NCBI GenBank assembly: GCA_045801465.1
Contig: JBJMSU010000134.1
Span: 1-10,504, forward strand
Length of the DNA stretch: 10,504 bases
Reading direction: 5' to 3'
From: DATFWC01 sp045801465
GTDB taxonomy: Bacteria; Pseudomonadota; Alphaproteobacteria; Rhizobiales; Xanthobacteraceae
Of the stretch, positions 1-6,525 are shown one piece after another; within the stretch, counting starts at the first letter, position 1; each line of letters opens with the position of its first letter. The position numbers were made by a program, and so were the translations under genes. The notes beneath the pieces were generated by a model, which was not told the origin of the DNA, searched no databases, and saw only the letters and a list, made by a program, of their open reading frames with translations.

Positions 1-1556
1 TCGGCGAGCGGCTTCGGCGGCGCCCATTTGAGGATCGGCTGACGGGCGGCGCGGGTCTCGTCGAGGCGCCGGCGCGGCGCGTGATAGGGCGCGCCCGAGA
101 AGCGCTCGGCGTCGCCGCGCTTTGCCGCCATGGCGAGGTCACGCAGGGCCGCGACGAAGAGGTCGAGCGAGGCCTTCGATTCCGACTCCGTCGGCTCGAT
201 CAGCATGGCGCCGTGCACGACGAGCGGGAAATACATCGTCATCGGATGATAGCCCTCGTCGATCATCGCCTTGGCGAAATCGAGCGTGGTGACGCCGGTG
301 CCGTCGAGCCAGGCGTCGTCGAACAGCGCCTCGTGCATGCACGGGCGGTTGCCGAAGGGGAGCGACATCAGATCGGCGAGCGAGGCGCGCACGTAATTGG
401 CGTTGAGCACCGCGTCTTCGGCCGCCCGGCGCAAGCCGTCGGCGCCGTGCGAAAGCATGTAGGCGAGCGCGCGCACGAACATGCCCATCTGGCCGTGGAA
501 GGCGCACATGCGGCCGAACGGCGCGGCGCCGGTCGGCGCCGCGCTCGGGTGTTCCACGTAGCGCACGCCGCCGTCATCGGCGATCAGGTACGGCACCGGC
601 ATATGCGGCGCCAGCGCGGGAGAGAACACCACCGGCCCGGCGCCCGGTCCGCCGCCGCCGTGCGGGGTCGAGAACGTCTTGTGCAGGTTGAGGTGCATGG
701 CGTCGATGCCGAGGTCGCCGGGCCGCACCTTGCCCATAATGGCATTGAAGTTCGCGCCGTCGGCATAGACGAAGGCGCCGACGGCGTGCACCGCCTCGGC
801 AATCGCCGCGATGTCGCGCTCGAACAGGCCGCAGGTGTTGGGATTGGTGAACATGATAGCGGCGACATCGCCCGACAGGCGCTTTTGCACCTCGGCGACA
901 TCGACCGTGCCGTCAGCGCGCGCCGGAATGGGATCGATCCGATAACCGAGCAGCGCCGCCGTCGCCGGATTGGTGCCGTGCGCCGAATCCGGCACGAGGA
1001 TCACCGAACGGCGCTCGCCGCGCGCCGACAGCGCCGCCTTGATCGCCATCATGCCGGTGAGCTCGCCGTGCGCGCCGGCCTTGGGCGAGAGCGCAACCGC
1101 CGCCATGCCGGTGAGTTCGAGCAGCCAGCGGGCAAGCTCGCCGATCAGCTCGAGCGCGCCGGCGACGGTCGACAGCGGCTGCAGCGGGTGAACGTCGGCG
1201 AAGCCGGGCAGCCGCGCCATCTTCTCGTCGAGGCGCGGATTGTGCTTCATGGTGCACGAGCCGAGCGGATACATGCCGGAGTCGATGCTGTAATTATTGC
1301 GCGACAGCCGCACATAGTGGCGCACCGCCTCGGGCTCGCTCAGGCCCGGCAGGCCGATCGGTTCGTCGCGCGTCAGCGTGCCAAGCCGCGGCGTAAATGT
1401 CGCCGGTTCATCGAGATCGACGCCGCTGACCTCCGGCCGCCCGATCTCGAAGATCAGCGCCTCCTCGATACGCAGCGCGCGGTTGCCCGTGAACGTCGCC
1501 GGCACCGTCGAGTCGCTGTCTCCTGCGCCGGTGGGGCGGCCCTGGCGATTCAGCAT
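1..1556 (-). CDS. gcvPB: Glycine dehydrogenase (decarboxylating) subunit 2, 3'-truncated by the window edge
   Basis: This is the PLP-bearing subunit of the two-subunit P protein of the glycine cleavage system. With GcvPA it decarboxylates glycine and passes the aminomethyl group to lipoyl-GcvH in the cytoplasm. The frame read from the ATG at 1556 is open for 518 codons to the left edge with no stop, ending ...LKWAPPKPLA. Family members are about this length, so only a few residues should be missing. Visible motifs are GSCTMKHNP near residue 100, SPKAGAHGELTGM near residue 160, the DSAHGTNPA segment, and the PLP-lysine segment HLNLHKTFSTPHGGGGPGAG, with Lys293 as the expected Schiff-base residue. 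The start overlaps the gcvPA stop by 7 nt, and a GAGG lies about 7 nt upstream, which indicates translational coupling. The call is firm; only the 3' end is unknown. Confidence 0.96.
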   Translation of the reverse strand, partial: MLNRQGRPTGAGDSDSTVPATFTGNRALRIEEALIFEIGRPEVSGVDLDEPATFTPRLGTLTRDEPIGLPGLSEPEAVRHYVRLSRNNYSIDSGMYPLGSCTMKHNPRLDEKMARLPGFADVHPLQPLSTVAGALELIGELARWLLELTGMAAVALSPKAGAHGELTGMMAIKAALSARGERRSVILVPDSAHGTNPATAALLGYRIDPIPARADGTVDVAEVQKRLSGDVAAIMFTNPNTCGLFERDIAAIAEAVHAVGAFVYADGANFNAIMGKVRPGDLGIDAMHLNLHKTFSTPHGGGGPGAGPVVFSPALAPHMPVPYLIADDGGVRYVEHPSAAPTGAAPFGRMCAFHGQMGMFVRALAYMLSHGADGLRRAAEDAVLNANYVRASLADLMSLPFGNRPCMHEALFDDAWLDGTGVTTLDFAKAMIDEGYHPMTMYFPLVVHGAMLIEPTESESKASLDLFVAALRDLAMAAKRGDAERFSGAPYHAPRRRLDETRAARQPILKWAPPKPLA

Positions 1557-2896
1557 GCCAGCACCTCGGTCAGAGCTGCAGCGTAGGCGTCTCGATCGCC
1601 CTCAGTGTTCAGCTCAGTGGCGGCGACGATGATCAGGTCGGAAAGCCCCGAGCCAGGGTCAAGCCGCGTGAATGGCACGCCGCCCAGCACGCCCTTCTGC
1701 GCGAGCTTTTCGATCACCCGGCTCGCATCGCCGGGCACCCGGATGGTGAACTCGTTGAAGAAGGTCTCGTTGAGAACGGTGACGCCGGGCACCTGTCCCA
1801 ATCGATCGGCAAGCGCGACCGCGTTCGCGTGGTTGATGCGGGCGAGGCGCTGGAGCCCCGCTTCGCCCAGGAGCGTGAGGTGGATCGTGAAAGCGAGGGC
1901 GCACAGGCCCGAATTGGTGCAGATGTTGGAGGTCGCCTTCTCGCGGCGGATGTGCTGCTCGCGCGCCGAGAGCGTGAGCACATAGCCGCGGCGGCCCTCC
2001 GCATCCACGCTCTCGCCGGCGAGCCGGCCGGGCATCTGCCGCACGTATTTCTGCCGCGTCGCGAACAAGCCCACATAGGGGCCGCCGAATGACAGCGCAT
2101 TGCCCAGCGACTGGCCCTCTGCCACCACGATGTCGGCGCCCATCTCGCCGGGCGGCCGGACCAGGCCGAGCGAGACGGTCTCGGTGACCACGGCGATCAA
2201 CAGCGCGCCAGCCGCGTGCGCCTTCTCGGCAATGGACCTAAGATCATGCAGATGGCCGAACACGTCCGGCGTCTGCACGACGATGCACGACGCCGTGTCG
2301 TCGATCAGGCCGAGCAGGTCTTCGCGGCCGGCCGGTTGCGGCGCGCACGTGACGATCTCATCCTCGGCCAGCGCCGAGACCGTGGCGATGGTTTCGCGGT
2401 AGTGCGGGTGAAGGTTGCCGGCAAGCACCGCCTTGCGCCGCTTGGTGACGCGGTGCGCCATCAGCACCGCTTCGGCGGCAGCGGTGGAACCGTCGTACAT
2501 CGAGGCGTTGGCCACCTCCATGCCGGTGAGCATCGCCACCTGAGTCTGGAATTCGAACAGGTACTGCAGCGTGCCCTGGGCGATCTCCGGCTGATAGGGC
2601 GTATACGAGGTGAGGAACTCGGAGCGCTGGATCAGGTGATCGACGGTCGCCGGCACATGGTGGCGATAGGCGCCGCAGCCGACGAAGAACGGCACCGCGC
2701 CGGCCGCCGTGTTCCTATCAGCCATGCGGGAAAGCGTCCGCTCGACCTCGATCTCGCTCTTGCGCCGCGGCAGGTCCGGTAACGCGCGCGCGCGCTTGTC
2801 GGCCGGCACGTCGGCGAACAGGTCGTCGATGTGGCCGGCGCCGATGCGCGCCAGCATCTCGGTGCGATCCTCTTCGGTGAGCGGCAGGTAGCGCAC
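1550..2896 (-). CDS. gcvPA: Glycine dehydrogenase (decarboxylating) subunit 1
   Basis: This is the N-terminal-type, non-PLP-lysine subunit of the split P protein of glycine cleavage, partner of the downstream gcvPB. Recognisable segments, numbered from the chosen start, are RYLPLTEEDR at the N-terminus, GCGAYRHHVP (about 73-82), TPYQPEIAQG (about 99-108) and NASMYDGST (about 130-138), all characteristic of GcvPA. The frame stays open upstream to a TTG at 2920, but I chose the GTG at 2896. It gives MRYLPLT, the usual family N-terminus, and 448 aa, the usual family length, and it has a GGAG (2910-2907) about 10 nt upstream. The stop overlaps the gcvPB start by 7 nt. A 127-nt gap holding an inverted-repeat element separates it from gcvH upstream. 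The split into two subunits, rather than one GcvP of about 950 aa, is intact, with no frameshift. Confidence 0.96.
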   Translation of the reverse strand: MRYLPLTEEDRTEMLARIGAGHIDDLFADVPADKRARALPDLPRRKSEIEVERTLSRMADRNTAAGAVPFFVGCGAYRHHVPATVDHLIQRSEFLTSYTPYQPEIAQGTLQYLFEFQTQVAMLTGMEVANASMYDGSTAAAEAVLMAHRVTKRRKAVLAGNLHPHYRETIATVSALAEDEIVTCAPQPAGREDLLGLIDDTASCIVVQTPDVFGHLHDLRSIAEKAHAAGALLIAVVTETVSLGLVRPPGEMGADIVVAEGQSLGNALSFGGPYVGLFATRQKYVRQMPGRLAGESVDAEGRRGYVLTLSAREQHIRREKATSNICTNSGLCALAFTIHLTLLGEAGLQRLARINHANAVALADRLGQVPGVTVLNETFFNEFTIRVPGDASRVIEKLAQKGVLGGVPFTRLDPGSGLSDLIIVAATELNTEGDRDAYAAALTEVLAC

Positions 2897-2920
2897 GAAC
2901 TTTTTGCTCCGTCTCTCCAA

Positions 2921-3009
2921 TCGTTCCCGCGCAAGCGGGACCTATGAACATCGGCCTTGCAGCAAGATCGCTCGACGGTGATCATGGGTCCCCGCCTTCG
3001 CGCGGACGA
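2921..3009. repeat. Dispersed inverted-repeat element in the gcvH-gcvPA gap
   Basis: The two ends are imperfect inverted copies. The left arm starts TCGTTCCCGCGCAAGCGGGA. The right arm, read as its complement, starts TCGTCCGCGCGAAGGCGGGG, and the similarity continues inward through CCTATGAACA on the left and CCCATGATCA on the right. Each arm also folds on itself, as in CCCGC-GCAA-GCGGG at 2926-2939. The left arm recurs inverted at 7853-7872 with 18 of 20 bases identical. Small palindromes of this kind are common in Hyphomicrobiales intergenic DNA. Lying between gcvH and gcvPA in one transcription direction, it could dampen or process the transcript, but that is inference. Confidence 0.7.
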
Positions 3010-3024
3010 CCACCGGGGATGCGT

Positions 3025-3402
3025 TCATCCGATGGTGTCCAGGAACGCCTTGTATTGATCCTCACTCATCAGGTCGTCGAGCTCGGCCGCGTCGGCGACC
3101 TTCAGCTTGAGGAACCAGCCGGTGTTCTCGGCGTCCTCGTTGACGGTGCCGGGCTTGCCTTCGAGCTCGCTGTTGACGGCGATCACCTCGCCGCCCACCG
3201 GCGCATACACTTCGCTCGCGGCCTTCACGGATTCGACGACGGCGGCCTCCTCGCCCTTGCCGAGGCGTTTTCCGATCGCGGGAAGCTCGACATAGACGAT
3301 GTCGCCGAGCTGCGCCTGCGCATAACTGCTGATGCCGACACTCGCGGTGTCGCCATCGAGCCGGATCCACTCGTGATCCTTGGTGTAGCGTATGTCGGCC
3401 AT
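3025..3402 (-). CDS. gcvH: Glycine cleavage system H protein (lipoyl carrier)
   Basis: This small cytoplasmic protein carries the aminomethyl intermediate on a lipoyl arm between the P, T and L proteins of glycine cleavage. The 125-aa product starts MADIRYTKDHEWIRL, and its lipoyl-attachment segment VVESVKAASEVYAPVGGEV places the modified lysine at Lys60. Length and both motifs match the family. The frame is open for 19 further codons upstream, to a GTG at 3459, but the ATG at 3402 gives the standard N-terminus and has a GAGG (3413-3410) 7 nt upstream. It is the first gene of the minus-strand gcvH-gcvPA-gcvPB cluster and diverges from the DUF983/surf1 genes. A strong palindrome sits about 15 nt upstream of its ribosome binding site. 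I saw no glycine riboswitch before it. Confidence 0.97.
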   Translation of the reverse strand: MADIRYTKDHEWIRLDGDTASVGISSYAQAQLGDIVYVELPAIGKRLGKGEEAAVVESVKAASEVYAPVGGEVIAVNSELEGKPGTVNEDAENTGWFLKLKVADAAELDDLMSEDQYKAFLDTIG

Positions 3403-3427
3403 GCGGGTGCCTCGTGCGGCGATCTGC

Positions 3428-3469
3428 CCAGAGCCTTGTCCGATCAAGTTTGATCGCACAAGGCTCTGG
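3428..3469. repeat. 42-bp near-perfect palindrome upstream of gcvH
   Basis: The outer arms CCAGAGCCTTGT (3428-3439) and ACAAGGCTCTGG (3458-3469) are perfect 12-bp complements. Inside them, CGATCAA (3441-3447) and TTGATCG (3450-3456) pair perfectly around a GT centre. A single C/C mismatch separates the two stems, so 19 of 20 potential pairs form. It lies in the divergent region between gcvH and DUF983, just upstream of the gcvH ribosome binding site. It may be a dispersed palindromic repeat, an operator or an RNA hairpin in the gcvH leader; the sequence alone does not decide. Confidence 0.8.
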
Positions 3470-3482
3470 AAGCTATTGAGTG

Positions 3483-3531
3483 GCGCCTGTTCTTGTCGGC
3501 GAACCGGTATCCAGTTCGCCGGAACATGCGC
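3483..3531. repeat. Second imperfect palindrome in the gcvH/DUF983 divergent region
   Basis: The core arms CGGCGAAC (3497-3504) and GTTCGCCG (3514-3521) are perfect complements around a 9-nt loop, and weaker outer pairing continues through TTC/GAA and GCGC/GCGC to 3483 and 3531. The core resembles, from memory, a palindrome family scattered in Hyphomicrobiales intergenic DNA. The rest of the 192-bp divergent gap shows no gene, and I could not identify a convincing promoter pair in it. Confidence 0.6.
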
Positions 3532-3594
3532 TTAATTCCACTGGGCTGCATAGCAGATTCCCGCCAGTGAGAGCAGCGAGAGAAGGTGAGACGG

Positions 3595-3975
3595 ATGGCC
3601 AACGCACAAGAACCCTCCCCGCTCAAGGCGGGTCTCGCCGGCCGCTGCCCGCGCTGCGGAAAAGGCAAGCTGTTCCAGGGCTTTCTCACGCTGCGCCCGA
3701 GCTGCGAAGCGTGCGGGCTCGACTTCTCGTTCGCCGATGCCGGCGACGGGCCGGCGATCTTCGTCATCCTGTTTGCCGGATTCGTGGTGGTCGGTCTCGC
3801 ACTGGTGGTCGAATTTCTCTATGAGCCGCCGTTCTGGCTGCACGCGCTCTTATGGGGACCACTGATCCTTCTCGTCACGCTCGGGCCGCTGCGCCCGTTC
3901 AAAGGCGTCCTCATCGCGCTGCAACACCATCACGATGCCGCGGAAGGCCGCCTCGATCGCGGAGGCAAGAGGTGA
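3595..3975 (+). CDS. DUF983 family zinc-ribbon membrane protein
   Basis: A 126-aa protein with a cytoplasmic N-terminal zinc ribbon, CPRCGKGKLF and CEACGLDFS (Cys18, Cys21, Cys37, Cys40), followed by two hydrophobic helices at roughly residues 52-75 and 80-99. This is the DUF983 arrangement. The biochemical function of the family is not established. In alphaproteobacteria it usually sits between the cytochrome oxidase subunit III gene and surf1, so a role linked to cytochrome c oxidase biogenesis is an inference from context. I prefer the ATG at 3595 over the in-frame GTG at 3586 because GAAGG ends 8 nt before the ATG. The stop codon overlaps the GTG start of surf1. Unusually, no cox gene lies upstream; the neighbour is divergent gcvH. 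Confidence 0.88.
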   Translation: MANAQEPSPLKAGLAGRCPRCGKGKLFQGFLTLRPSCEACGLDFSFADAGDGPAIFVILFAGFVVVGLALVVEFLYEPPFWLHALLWGPLILLVTLGPLRPFKGVLIALQHHHDAAEGRLDRGGKR

Positions 3976-4730
3976 ATGCTGCCGCGACCCGGCGCGGTCT
4001 TGTTCTGCCGGGCATCGTGGTGCTGGCCGCTCTCGCCGTGCTCCTCTCGCTCGGCACCTGGCAACTCGATCGCAAGGCCTGGAAGGAAGCCTTGATCGCA
4101 ATGCTCGACGAACGGCTCGCGGCGCCGCCTGCGGACGTGCCGGCGCGCACCACCTGGGATCGTGTCGATCGCAGCGGGCTGGAGTTCCGTCGCGTTCGCT
4201 TTTCGGCCGAGCTCCTCCACGATCAGGAGGCCCTCGTCTATACCAGCGGCTCCGCGCTGCGCAGCGACGTGTCCGGCCCGGGGTATTGGGTCTTCACCCC
4301 GGCGCGGTTGACGCACGGCAGCGTTATCGTGGTCAACCGCGGCTTCGTGCCCGAGGGCCGGCAGGATCCGGCGAGCCGCGCGGCGGGACAGACACCCGGC
4401 GTGAGCGAGATCATCGGTGCGCTGCGCTGGCCGGAGTCGCGCGGCCTGTTTACACCGGCGGACAACCCGGCACGAAACCTGTGGTTCGTGCGCGACCACT
4501 TGGCCATGGCAGCGGCGAAGAACTGGGGACCGGTTGCGCCTTTTTTCGTCGACCAGGAAGCCCCGCCGCCGCCCGGCGGGTTGCCCAGGGTGGGCAAGAT
4601 CGCGCCCAACCTGCGCAACGATCACCTGCAATACGCGCTCACCTGGTACGCGCTCGCGGCCGTGCTCGCCGCGGTGTTCCTGCTCTGGCTGCGCAGCCGC
4701 GCCAAGGAGGCGCCAGTCGAGGGGGCCTGA
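3972..4730 (+). CDS. SURF1 family cytochrome c oxidase assembly protein
   Basis: SURF1 proteins are inner-membrane factors that assist assembly of cytochrome c oxidase, with bacterial homologues implicated in heme a delivery to subunit I. The 252-aa product has the standard layout: an N-terminal transmembrane helix (about 10-27) followed by the LGTWQLDRK motif (27-35), a periplasmic domain with NRGFVPEG (122-129), and a C-terminal helix introduced by NDHLQYALTWY (216-226). The frame extends upstream, but I chose the GTG at 3972. It overlaps the DUF983 stop (GTGA) and has GGAGG at 3961-3965 with 6 nt spacing, which means tight translational coupling. Oddly, the TGA stop is followed in the same frame by the remnant of a TRAP transporter gene, so the normal sequence downstream of surf1 has probably been rearranged. 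Confidence 0.94.
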   Translation: MNAAATRRGLVLPGIVVLAALAVLLSLGTWQLDRKAWKEALIAMLDERLAAPPADVPARTTWDRVDRSGLEFRRVRFSAELLHDQEALVYTSGSALRSDVSGPGYWVFTPARLTHGSVIVVNRGFVPEGRQDPASRAAGQTPGVSEIIGALRWPESRGLFTPADNPARNLWFVRDHLAMAAAKNWGPVAPFFVDQEAPPPPGGLPRVGKIAPNLRNDHLQYALTWYALAAVLAAVFLLWLRSRAKEAPVEGA

Positions 4731-4757
4731 GGCCCGGCAATCCCGGCCGGCAGTTGC

Positions 4758-5036
4758 GCCCTGATCACGGTGCCGGTGTTCCAGCCGCTGGTCACCAAGT
4801 TCGGCTACGATCCCGTGTGGTTCGCCATCGTGGTCGTCGTCATGGTGGAGGTCGGCCTGATCCACCCGCCGGTCGGGATGAACCTGTTCGTCATCCAGGC
4901 ACAAGCGCCGCAGGTCAAGATCACCAGCATCTATCGCGGCATCATCCCGTTTCTGATCGCGCCTATGATCCTGATCGTTCTGATGTTCTTGTTTCCCGGC
5001 CTGGCGCTGTGGCTGCCCAAGCTTCTGTACGGCTGA
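4758..5036 (+). pseudogene. C-terminal remnant of a TRAP transporter large permease (DctM)
   Basis: The translated segment begins ALITVPVFQPLV and continues with FGYDPVWF, the TRAP large-subunit signature VEVGLIHPPVGMNLF, the IYRGIIPFLIAP segment and a final hydrophobic helix, ending at TGA 5034-5036. This matches only the last 90 or so residues of DctM-type permeases, which are normally over 400 aa. The rest of the gene and the dctP/dctQ partners are absent. The frame is uninterrupted and lies in phase with surf1, separated from it by the surf1 TGA (4728-4730) and nine codons of unrelated sequence. A GTG at 4770 could start an 88-aa ORF, but I see no ribosome binding site. I infer a 5'-deleted relic, probably recent because no stop or frameshift has accumulated. 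A short translated membrane peptide is less likely. Confidence 0.85.
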
Positions 5037-5046
5037 GTGGGCTCAG

Positions 5047-5063
5047 GCGTTCCTTGTGAACGC
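5047..5063 (+). terminator. Small hairpin after the dctM remnant, possible terminator
   Basis: A perfect 6-bp stem, GCGTTC and GAACGC, encloses a 5-nt loop, starting 10 nt after the remnant's stop codon. No U-tract follows, so termination activity is uncertain. It may be the original dctM terminator carried along with the fragment. The rest of the 5037-5109 gap contains only the thrC ribosome binding site. Confidence 0.3.
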
Positions 5064-5109
5064 TCGGACGAATGACTAATGTCCGCCCCTTCGGCCAAGG
5101 ATCTGCTTC

Positions 5110-6525
5110 GTGCGCTACGTCTCCACCCGGGGCGAGGCCCCGCCGCTTGATTTCGTCGCCGTCATGCTGGCCGGGCTGGCGCGCGACGGCGGACTCTATA
5201 TGCCTGAATCCTGGCCGGTTTTGCCGCCGGAGACGATTGCCGGGCTGGCCGGCAGGCCGTACGCCGAGGTGGCCGTCGAGGTGATCCGCCCGTTCGTCGG
5301 CGAGGCGGTTCCGGAGGCCGACCTCGCCCGCCTGGCGCGCGAAGCTTACGACACGTTCCGCCATCCCGCCGTCGTGCCGCTGGTGCAGTACGGGACCAAC
5401 TGCTTCCTGGCCGAGCTCTTTCACGGGCCCACGCTGGCGTTCAAGGACCTCGCCATGCAGTTCGTGGCGCGGCTGATGAGCCACGTGCTCAGCCTGCGCG
5501 GCGAGCGCGCCACCATCGTCGGCGCCACCTCGGGCGATACCGGCGGCGCCGCGGTCGAAGCGTTCCGCGGACGTCCGCAGGTCGATGTCGTGGTGCTGTT
5601 CCCGCACGGCCGCATCTCCGAGGTGCAGCGCCGGATGATGACCACGGCGAGCGACGACAATGTTCACGCCATCGCCATCGAAGGCACGTTCGACGACTGC
5701 CAGGCGATCGTGAAGGGCCTGTTCAATCATCACGGCTTTCGCGACCGCGTTCGCCTGTCGGGGGTCAACTCGATCAACTGGACGCGCATCGTCGCCCAGG
5801 TGGTTTATTACTTCACGGCTGCGGTTACGCTCGGCTCGCCCTATCGCAAAGTCGCCTTCACGGTGCCGACCGGGAACTTCGGCGATGTCCTCGCCGGCTA
5901 TGTGGCGTCGCGGATGGGGCTGCCGATCGATCGGCTGGTGATCGCCACCAACGTCAACGACATCCTGGTGCGCACCTTGGCGACCGGCGCTTACGAGCTC
6001 AAAGAGGTGACCGCCACGACGTCGCCGTCGATGGACATCCAGGTGTCCTCGAATTTCGAGCGGCTCTTGTTCGATGCCAACGGCCGCAACGCCGCCGTGG
6101 TGCGCGCCATGATGGCGTCGCTGGCGCAGTCGCGCCGTTTCCTGATCGACGCCCGTGCGCTCGCCGAGATCCGTTCTCACTTCTCGGCCGGACGTGCCGA
6201 CGAGGAGGAGACCGCGGCGACCATCCGCACGGTGCGCAAGGAAACCGGTTATCTCCTCGACCCGCACAGCGCCGTCGCCGTCGCGGTGGCCGAGAAGGAG
6301 AGCCGCGACCCGGCGCTGCCGATGATCGTGCTCGGCACCGCGCACCCCGCCAAGTTTCCCGATGCGGTCGCCGCCGCCTGCGGCGTGACCCCCTCGCTGC
6401 CAGATTGGCTCGCCGATCTGCCGCGCCGTGCGGAGCGCGTGAGCGTGCTGCCGGCCGACCAGGGTGCGGTCGAGCGCCATATCCTCGCGGCGAGTCGCGC
6501 CGCGCAAGAAGGAGCCGCCGCATGA
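5110..6525 (+). CDS. thrC: Threonine synthase
   Basis: This cytoplasmic PLP enzyme converts O-phospho-L-homoserine to L-threonine, the last step of threonine biosynthesis. The 471-aa length fits the class I form of alphaproteobacteria. Seen in order are the N-terminal YVSTRG and DGGLYMPE segments, the PLP-lysine motif HGPTLAFKDLAMQF with Lys112, the phosphate-binding region GATSGDTGGAAVEAF, then SGVNSINWTRIVAQ and the VPTGNFGDVLAGY loop. The GTG start at 5110 gives the usual MRYVSTRG N-terminus and is preceded by AAGGA with 8 nt spacing; two nearby upstream ATGs are out of frame. The stop overlaps the start of the M16 peptidase gene (ATGA), so the two are co-translated. Threonine is also a potential glycine source, which gives a loose metabolic tie to the flanking gcv genes, but no regulatory link is visible. 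Confidence 0.96.
   Translation: MRYVSTRGEAPPLDFVAVMLAGLARDGGLYMPESWPVLPPETIAGLAGRPYAEVAVEVIRPFVGEAVPEADLARLAREAYDTFRHPAVVPLVQYGTNCFLAELFHGPTLAFKDLAMQFVARLMSHVLSLRGERATIVGATSGDTGGAAVEAFRGRPQVDVVVLFPHGRISEVQRRMMTTASDDNVHAIAIEGTFDDCQAIVKGLFNHHGFRDRVRLSGVNSINWTRIVAQVVYYFTAAVTLGSPYRKVAFTVPTGNFGDVLAGYVASRMGLPIDRLVIATNVNDILVRTLATGAYELKEVTATTSPSMDIQVSSNFERLLFDANGRNAAVVRAMMASLAQSRRFLIDARALAEIRSHFSAGRADEEETAATIRTVRKETGYLLDPHSAVAVAVAEKESRDPALPMIVLGTAHPAKFPDAVAAACGVTPSLPDWLADLPRRAERVSVLPADQGAVERHILAASRAAQEGAAA

Noticed and set aside
81..1586. A 501-codon plus-strand open frame across gcvPB
   Set aside because: The minus strand carries the conserved GcvPB frame with its PLP lysine. The plus-strand product is low-complexity Arg/Ala/Gly/His, typical of an antisense shadow.
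2897..2920. TTG at 2920 as the gcvPA start
   Set aside because: It adds eight residues not typical of the family and has no ribosome binding site; the GTG at 2896 fits the family N-terminus, the length and a GGAG upstream.
2921..3009. CRISPR array or insertion sequence
   Set aside because: There are no regularly spaced direct repeats and no transposase. The structure is a single mirrored pair of short arms.
3403..3459. N-terminal extension of GcvH to a GTG at 3459
   Set aside because: The extra 19 residues are read through one arm of the palindrome and are not part of the family. The ATG at 3402 has a proper ribosome binding site and the standard N-terminus.
3403..3594. A glycine riboswitch or shared operator controlling gcvH
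   Set aside because: I read the minus strand from 3594 to 3403 and found two palindromes but nothing resembling the tandem glycine aptamer. The 15 nt before gcvT also leave no room for one. A covariance-model search would be decisive.
4963..6507. A 514-codon minus-strand open frame opposite thrC
   Set aside because: Antisense shadow of a clear threonine synthase, with no recognisable motif.
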